Assembly (NCBI GenBank): GCA_934271725.1
Contig: CAKQSC010000040.1
Span: forward strand, 1-8,940
Direction of reading: 5' to 3'
Source: an uncultured Clostridia bacterium
Lineage (GTDB): Bacteria; Bacillota; Clostridia; Christensenellales; Borkfalkiaceae
DNA length: 8,940 bases
A program made the translations under genes and the position numbers. Below the pieces are notes generated by a model that saw nothing but the letters and a program-made list of their open reading frames with translations, did not search any database and was not told the DNA's origin. Of this stretch, positions 4,623 through 8,940 are shown piece after piece. How positions within the stretch are numbered: position 1 is the first letter of the stretch; each line of letters opens with the position of its first letter.

Positions 4623-5651
4623 ATGCAAGACAATATTTTTAAAGATTTGAGAGAAAAGTTTCTCGGCGACATTCAGAAAGCGCGTGCCGTAAAAGATTTG
4701 ATTGATTTAAAAATCAAATATCTCGGAAAATCGGGCGAACTTACCGCGCTGTTAAGAGGAATGAAAGATTTGGCTCCGGAAGAAAGAGGCGCGTTCGGCA
4801 AGGTTGTCAATCAACTTAAAGCCGAATTTGAAAAAGACATCGACGACCTCGATACCGAAATCAAAGAGCACGAACTGAAACTTAAATACGAACAGGAAAA
4901 AATCGACGTAACTCTTCCCGGTGAACGCAAAATTACGGGAAATCTTCACCCGATAAGCCTTATTAAAAATCAGATCATCGATATTTTTTCGGGTATGGGA
5001 TTTACTATCTTCGAGGGGCCCGAAATCGAAAAGGATTACTATTGTTTTCAGGCGTTAAACATTCCGAAAGATCACCCCGCGAGAGATATGCAGGACACGT
5101 TTTATATCAACGGAGATCTCGTTCTTCGTCCGCATACGTCCCCGGGACAGATCAGAACTATGGAAATGCAGAAACCGCCTATAAAAGTTTTAAGTCCCGG
5201 AAGAGTTTACAGAGCGGACGACGATGCGACTCACTCGCCCATGTTCCACCAAATAGAAGGGCTTGTAATCGATAAGGGCATAAGTCTTTGCGATTTGTAC
5301 GGTTTGCTTGGCGAATTTGCAAGAAAAATGTTTGACGAAAGCACTAAAACTCGTCTTCGTCCGTCATATTTCCCGTTTACCGAACCGAGCGTCGAAGTAG
5401 ACGTCACCTGCTCGGAGTGTCACGGTGCGGGCTGTAAGTTGTGCAAGGGAACGGGTTGGATAGAAATACTCGGAGCGGGTGTCGTAAATAAGAAAGTCAT
5501 AGAGAATTGCGGACTTGACAGCGAAGTATATTCCGGACTTGCTTTCGGCATGGGACTTGAAAGAATAGCAATGATAAAATACGGTATTCCGGATATAAGA
5601 AATCTTTTTGAAAACGACGTAAGATTTTTAAAACAGTTTAACAGGAGATAA
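4623..5651 (+). CDS. pheS: Phenylalanyl-tRNA synthetase alpha subunit
   Basis: This is the catalytic subunit of the alpha2-beta2 synthetase that attaches phenylalanine to tRNA-Phe in the cytoplasm; 342 residues, the family's usual length. Residues 1-95 form the N-terminal coiled-coil that binds tRNA. Class II motif 1 begins at about LHPISLIKNQ (108-117), motif 2 is GRVYRADDDATHSPMFHQIE (193-212), and motif 3 is GLAFGMGLERIAMIKYG (305-321). A four-cysteine knuckle, C263-x2-C266-x4-C271-x2-C274 before KGTGWIEILG, resembles the zinc-ribbon-like insert of B. subtilis PheS and is absent from E. coli PheS. GGAGG (4614-4618) sits 4 nt before the ATG. pheT starts 2 nt after the stop. Expression is set by the T-box leader. 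Confidence 0.98.
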   Translation: MQDNIFKDLREKFLGDIQKARAVKDLIDLKIKYLGKSGELTALLRGMKDLAPEERGAFGKVVNQLKAEFEKDIDDLDTEIKEHELKLKYEQEKIDVTLPGERKITGNLHPISLIKNQIIDIFSGMGFTIFEGPEIEKDYYCFQALNIPKDHPARDMQDTFYINGDLVLRPHTSPGQIRTMEMQKPPIKVLSPGRVYRADDDATHSPMFHQIEGLVIDKGISLCDLYGLLGEFARKMFDESTKTRLRPSYFPFTEPSVEVDVTCSECHGAGCKLCKGTGWIEILGAGVVNKKVIENCGLDSEVYSGLAFGMGLERIAMIKYGIPDIRNLFENDVRFLKQFNRR

Positions 5652-5653
5652 AA

Positions 5654-8053
5654 ATGAAAGTACCTTTAAGTTGGTTGGGCGAATACGTCGACATAAGCGA
5701 CGTTTCCGCCGATATATTAAAAGATAAGTTATTTTCTTGCGGATTTGAAGTCGAAGAAGTTATAAATTACGGCGAAAAACTCGACAAAGTAGTCGTTTGC
5801 AAGATTTTATCGATAGAAAAACACCCGAATGCCGACAAATTGTCCGTAACGAAAGTAGATGCGGGTAACTATGGTATTTTGCAAATAGTTACCAACGCAA
5901 AAAACATTGCCGTAGACGATCTCGTACCCGTTGCGGTAGACGGGGCTACGCTGTTTAACGGAGAAAGAATATTCAAAGGCAGTCTGCGCGGTGTCGAGTC
6001 GGACGGTATGTTTTGCGGAGGCGACGAACTCGGCATAAACGACGATTTCTATAAAGGCGCAAGTTCGGACGGCGTTCTTGTTTTTCACGACGATTTTCAA
6101 CTCGGATACGAAGTTAAAGATTTGCTCGACATAGAAGATACGATTTTCGACATAAGCGTTACGGCAAACAGACCGGATTGTCAGAGTATATACGGAATAG
6201 CAAGGGAAGTTTCGGCTGTTCTGAACAGAAAACTCAAACCCGTTCCGACCGCTTATATCCCGAAAAAGAACGTAAACACCAAAAAAACCGTCGACGTTAA
6301 AAACGAAGCGACGGATTTATGCCCCAAATATATGCTTAATTACGTTGCGAACGTAAAAATTGAAGAGTCGCCTTTGTGGCTTAAAAAGCGTTTGTTCAGC
6401 GTCGGCGTAAGATCTATAAACAATCTCGTGGACATAACGAACTACGTTTTGTTCGAGATAGGACAACCCATGCACGTTTTCGATTTGACGGATTTGCACG
6501 GCGAAACGATTATAATAAGAAGAGCGAAAAACGGCGAGAAAATAGTTACGCTCGACAATAAAGAGTTTGCTTTGAACGAAAACAATCTCGTTATTTGCGA
6601 CAAAGAACGTCCCGTTGCGCTTGCCGGCATTATGGGCGGGCTCAACAGCGGTGTTAAAAATACTACCGCAAACGTTTTGTTCGAGTCAGCAATGTTCAAA
6701 AGGGATAATATAAGAAAATCTTCGAGGGCATTGAATCAGAGAAGCAATTCTTCGGCAAGATTTGAAAAGGGCGTGGATGCTTACACTACGGAACTTGCAA
6801 TGAAACGCGCGATGAATCTTATAAACGAACTTTCTTGCGGTGATATTGCATGCGATTGCTATGATTTATGCAAAAAAGAATCGTTTGCAAACGTTATTAC
6901 GACGAAAATAAGCAAAATAAACGGCGTTCTCGGTATAAACGTACCGTCTGTCGAAATTGAAAATATTCTTTCAAAACTCGGGTTCGACGTTAACGTTAAT
7001 GCCGACGATATAAAAATAGTGATACCCGGGTACAGAACGGATATAGAAAATTACGCCGATATTGCGGAAGAAATTATAAGAGAATACGGCTACGACAAAC
7101 TCGTTCCTACCATGCTTAAAACCGCAACGGTAACCAACGGAGGCAGAACGACCGCTCAACGCGACGAACAAACTCTTAAAAATACCGTTTGCGCGGACGG
7201 TTTCAACGAAATAATATCATACTCTTTCGTATCCGAAAAGGAAAACGAAATATTCGGCATAGACGGCGAAACGGAAAACAAACGTATAAAGATTATGAAT
7301 CCGCTAGGCGAGGACGTAAGCAATATGAGAACTATGCTTATGCCGTCTATGATTTACACGGTAAAACGAAATTTATCAAGGAAAAACCTGAACGGAAGGT
7401 TGTTTGAACTTGCAAAGGTTTATTTGCCGAAATCTTTACCGCTTACGGATTTGCCCGAAGAAAGAAGCAAACTCGTTATGGCTGTTTTCGGTGAAAACGA
7501 AAACTTTTTCACGCTTAAAGGTAGCCTTGAAAACGTGTTCGATAAAATGTGCAAAAACGCAGTTATCGAATATAAAGCGGAAGTTTATCCGTATCTTCAC
7601 CCGACAAGATCCGCGTCTGTTTACGTAAACGGCGGAAAAGTAGGGTTTATTGGTCAATTCAATCCCGAACTTTCTAATAAACTCGACATAGAAAGCGACG
7701 TATACGTTGCGGAACTCGATATTCATTCGCTTGAAAAATATTACGATACGAAAGTTGCGTTTAAACACGTTCCGAAATATCCCGCGATTGACAGAGATTT
7801 GGCTCTCATCGTCGATAAAGACCTTCCGTATAAAACCGTTTACGATTGCATTAAAAACAATGCCGGCGAACATTTGGTAAACCTTGAATTGTTTGATATT
7901 TACGAAGGAAATCAGGTCGAAAAAGGCAAAAAGAGTATGGCGTTCAGTTTAAAGTTTAACGCTCCCGATAAAACTTTGCCGTCGGCAGAGGTTGACGGGG
8001 TGATCGAGAACATTCTTAACGCGCTTAAAAATATCGGCGTAACTCTTCGTTAA
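5654..8053 (+). CDS. pheT: Phenylalanyl-tRNA synthetase beta subunit
   Basis: This subunit provides tRNA binding and editing of tyrosine mischarged onto tRNA-Phe; 799 residues, a normal full length. Domains in order: a short N-terminal segment; an EMAP/OB-type tRNA-binding domain (about 40-150, with KILSIEKHPNADKLSV at 50-65); the B3/B4 editing domain (about 210-390, with NNLVDITNYVLFEIGQPMH at 256-274 and ALAGIMGG at 322-329); the B5 domain (about 410-485); a catalytic-core-like region; and a C-terminal ferredoxin-fold anticodon-binding domain from about 700 (FKHVPKYPAIDRDLALIVD). AGGAGA at 5642-5647 overlaps the end of pheS and lies 6 nt before the ATG. It is co-transcribed with pheS and ends at a strong terminator. 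No frameshift or missing domain was seen. Confidence 0.98.
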   Translation: MKVPLSWLGEYVDISDVSADILKDKLFSCGFEVEEVINYGEKLDKVVVCKILSIEKHPNADKLSVTKVDAGNYGILQIVTNAKNIAVDDLVPVAVDGATLFNGERIFKGSLRGVESDGMFCGGDELGINDDFYKGASSDGVLVFHDDFQLGYEVKDLLDIEDTIFDISVTANRPDCQSIYGIAREVSAVLNRKLKPVPTAYIPKKNVNTKKTVDVKNEATDLCPKYMLNYVANVKIEESPLWLKKRLFSVGVRSINNLVDITNYVLFEIGQPMHVFDLTDLHGETIIIRRAKNGEKIVTLDNKEFALNENNLVICDKERPVALAGIMGGLNSGVKNTTANVLFESAMFKRDNIRKSSRALNQRSNSSARFEKGVDAYTTELAMKRAMNLINELSCGDIACDCYDLCKKESFANVITTKISKINGVLGINVPSVEIENILSKLGFDVNVNADDIKIVIPGYRTDIENYADIAEEIIREYGYDKLVPTMLKTATVTNGGRTTAQRDEQTLKNTVCADGFNEIISYSFVSEKENEIFGIDGETENKRIKIMNPLGEDVSNMRTMLMPSMIYTVKRNLSRKNLNGRLFELAKVYLPKSLPLTDLPEERSKLVMAVFGENENFFTLKGSLENVFDKMCKNAVIEYKAEVYPYLHPTRSASVYVNGGKVGFIGQFNPELSNKLDIESDVYVAELDIHSLEKYYDTKVAFKHVPKYPAIDRDLALIVDKDLPYKTVYDCIKNNAGEHLVNLELFDIYEGNQVEKGKKSMAFSLKFNAPDKTLPSAEVDGVIENILNALKNIGVTLR

Positions 8054-8056
8054 AAC

Positions 8057-8089
8057 AAAAAAACGGAAGATAATTTCTTCCGTTTTTTT
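8057..8089 (+). terminator. Terminator of the pheST operon
   Basis: AAAAAAACGGAAGA (8057-8070) is a perfect 14-bp inverted repeat of TCTTCCGTTTTTTT (8076-8089) with a 5-nt loop. The T-run on one side and A-run on the other mean it could stop transcription from either direction. It begins 3 nt after the pheT stop codon. Confidence 0.93.
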
Positions 8090-8090
8090 C

Positions 8091-8119
8091 TTTACGAAAC
8101 TCGTTTAATATGTTAAAAT
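8091..8119 (+). promoter_or_regulatory. Probable extended -10 promoter for the U32 gene
   Basis: TGTTAAAAT (8111-8119) is an extended -10 element (TGN plus TAAAAT). TTTACG (8091-8096), 17 nt upstream of the -10 hexamer, is a 4/6 match to the -35. The predicted start point is about 8126, the first base of the U32 ATG, which would make the mRNA leaderless. Confidence 0.5.
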
Positions 8120-8125
8120 AAAACT

Positions 8126-8940
8126 ATGACGGAATTGTTATCTCCCGCAGGCTCGCACGAAGCGTTTATGGCGGGCATAAATAACGGCGCAAATGCCGTT
8201 TATCTTGGTCTTAAAGGTTTTTCGGCAAGGCAAAACGCCGATAATTTCGATTTTTCAACGCTTAAAAACGACGTAAAATACGCGCACGCGATGAGCGTTA
8301 AAGTTTACGTTACGGTAAACACGCTTATAAAAAACGATGAAATTACCGATTACCTTAACGCCGTTCGCGACGCGCTGGATTGCGGTGTGGACGCGTTTAT
8401 CGTGCAGGATATGTTTTTCGGCAAACTTTTAAGCGAAACTTTCGATGGTATAGAACTGCATTTAAGCACGCAGGCGGGCGTTTGTAATATCTACGGTGCA
8501 AAACTTGCAAAAGAATTCGGCTTTAAAAGAGTTGTGCTTGCGCGCGAAACGACTTTTGACGATATTAAAGCGATTTCCGAAATTATCGAAACGGAAGTTT
8601 TCATTCAGGGCGCGTTATGCACGGCGTTTTCCGGACAATGCTATTTTTCGAGTTTTGTTGGGGGAAACAGCGGAAACAGGGGGCTTTGCAAACAACCTTG
8701 CAGAAAAAAATATGAATATTTTGTTGGCGGAAAACAAGTTGCCGACGGATATGTTCTTTCCCTGAAAGATTTGTGCGTCGACCGAAAAATACGTGAACTT
8801 ATAGATGCGGGCGTAACTTCTTTTAAAATAGAAGGGCGTATGAGAAGAGCGGAGTACGTTTCGGCAACGACAAAATATTACGCTAATCTGCTTCGCGGGA
8901 AAAACACCGACAAAAGACTGTTGTTGAGAACGTATAACAG
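8126..8940 (+). CDS. U32 family protein (peptidase/RNA hydroxylation type), 3' end outside window
   Basis: An open frame from the ATG at 8126 runs off the right edge, giving the first 271 codons. The N-terminus MTELLSPAGSHEAFMAGINN followed by GANAVYLG is typical of the family (commonly ELLAPAG). The U32 signature is present as EVFIQGALCTAFSGQCYFSS (about residues 154-173), followed by GNRGLCKQPCRKKY and then SLKDLCV and FKIEGRMR. The four conserved cysteines (GALC, GQC, GLC, QPC) are those linked to an iron-sulfur cluster in U32 proteins such as the tRNA/rRNA hydroxylation factors TrhP and RlhA; older annotations call these collagenase-like peptidases. Which subgroup it belongs to (short TrhP-like or long DUF3656-containing) cannot be decided without the C-terminus. 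An in-frame TAA at 8114-8116 leaves this ATG as the only start, and no Shine-Dalgarno sequence precedes it. Confidence 0.93.
   Translation, partial: MTELLSPAGSHEAFMAGINNGANAVYLGLKGFSARQNADNFDFSTLKNDVKYAHAMSVKVYVTVNTLIKNDEITDYLNAVRDALDCGVDAFIVQDMFFGKLLSETFDGIELHLSTQAGVCNIYGAKLAKEFGFKRVVLARETTFDDIKAISEIIETEVFIQGALCTAFSGQCYFSSFVGGNSGNRGLCKQPCRKKYEYFVGGKQVADGYVLSLKDLCVDRKIRELIDAGVTSFKIEGRMRRAEYVSATTKYYANLLRGKNTDKRLLLRTYN

Noticed and set aside
5042..5275. 77-aa plus-strand ORF within pheS
   Set aside because: It overlaps PheS motif 2 in another frame and is rich in Arg/Ser; no support as a gene.
7436..7873. 145-aa minus-strand ORF within pheT
   Set aside because: It is antisense to a well-conserved part of PheT, has Phe/Arg/Val-rich low-quality composition, and no ribosome binding site or family resemblance.
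8496..8765. 89-aa plus-strand ORF near the right end
   Set aside because: It is a different frame of the U32 gene, which carries the family signature in the frame opened at 8126.
1..8940. CRISPR array, insertion sequence, prophage, toxin-antitoxin or defence system
   Set aside because: No direct-repeat array, transposase, integrase or defence-type gene was seen; the window is core sporulation and translation genes.

Overview
This window looks like chromosomal core sequence from a low-GC, endospore-forming member of the Bacillota, probably an uncultured clostridial lineage. The evidence is a forespore sigma-factor operon (spoIIAA-spoIIAB-sigF), a reduced spoVA set (C, D, Eb only), a yunB-type sporulation gene, a Firmicute-type pheS with a four-cysteine knuckle, and T-box control of pheST. 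I saw no insertion sequence, phage gene, CRISPR array or defence gene.

Layout. On the minus strand, 1-75 is tRNA-Pro(UGG), with a consensus promoter reading leftward (104-132) and phased T-tracts behind it. All other genes read rightward. spoIIAA (274-582), spoIIAB (594-1016) and sigF (1025-1741) form the classical anti-anti-sigma / anti-sigma kinase / sigma-F operon, closed by a hairpin terminator that overlaps the sigF stop codon. A 33-codon ORF (1778-1879) overlaps the start of spoVAC. The genes spoVAC, spoVAD and spoVAEb (1866-3687) follow, joined by one-base TAATG stop/start overlaps. A strong hairpin ends that unit, and the ATG of yunB lies inside its 3' arm. yunB (3714-4340) ends inside the -35 box of a consensus promoter. 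That promoter feeds a phenylalanine T-box leader (UUC specifier, clear antiterminator/terminator switch) and then pheS and pheT (4623-8053). After a perfect hairpin terminator, a U32-family gene begins at 8126 and runs off the right edge.

How the parts work together. The left half covers successive steps of sporulation: sigma-F control, dipicolinate uptake into the forespore, and a sporulation protein that is made in the mother cell in Bacillus. The right half is housekeeping translation: phenylalanyl-tRNA synthetase regulated by its uncharged tRNA, then a probable RNA-modification-type U32 protein. Genes of different compartments and growth phases sit almost back to back, and the boundaries are very compact: terminators share bases with coding ends or starts.

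I found no clearly new biological system. The points most worth a second look are the yunB start codon inside the spoVAE terminator stem, the overlapping 33-aa ORF before spoVAC, two genes that start without any Shine-Dalgarno sequence just after -10-like hexamers, and the 10-bp-phased T-tracts between tRNA-Pro and spoIIA.
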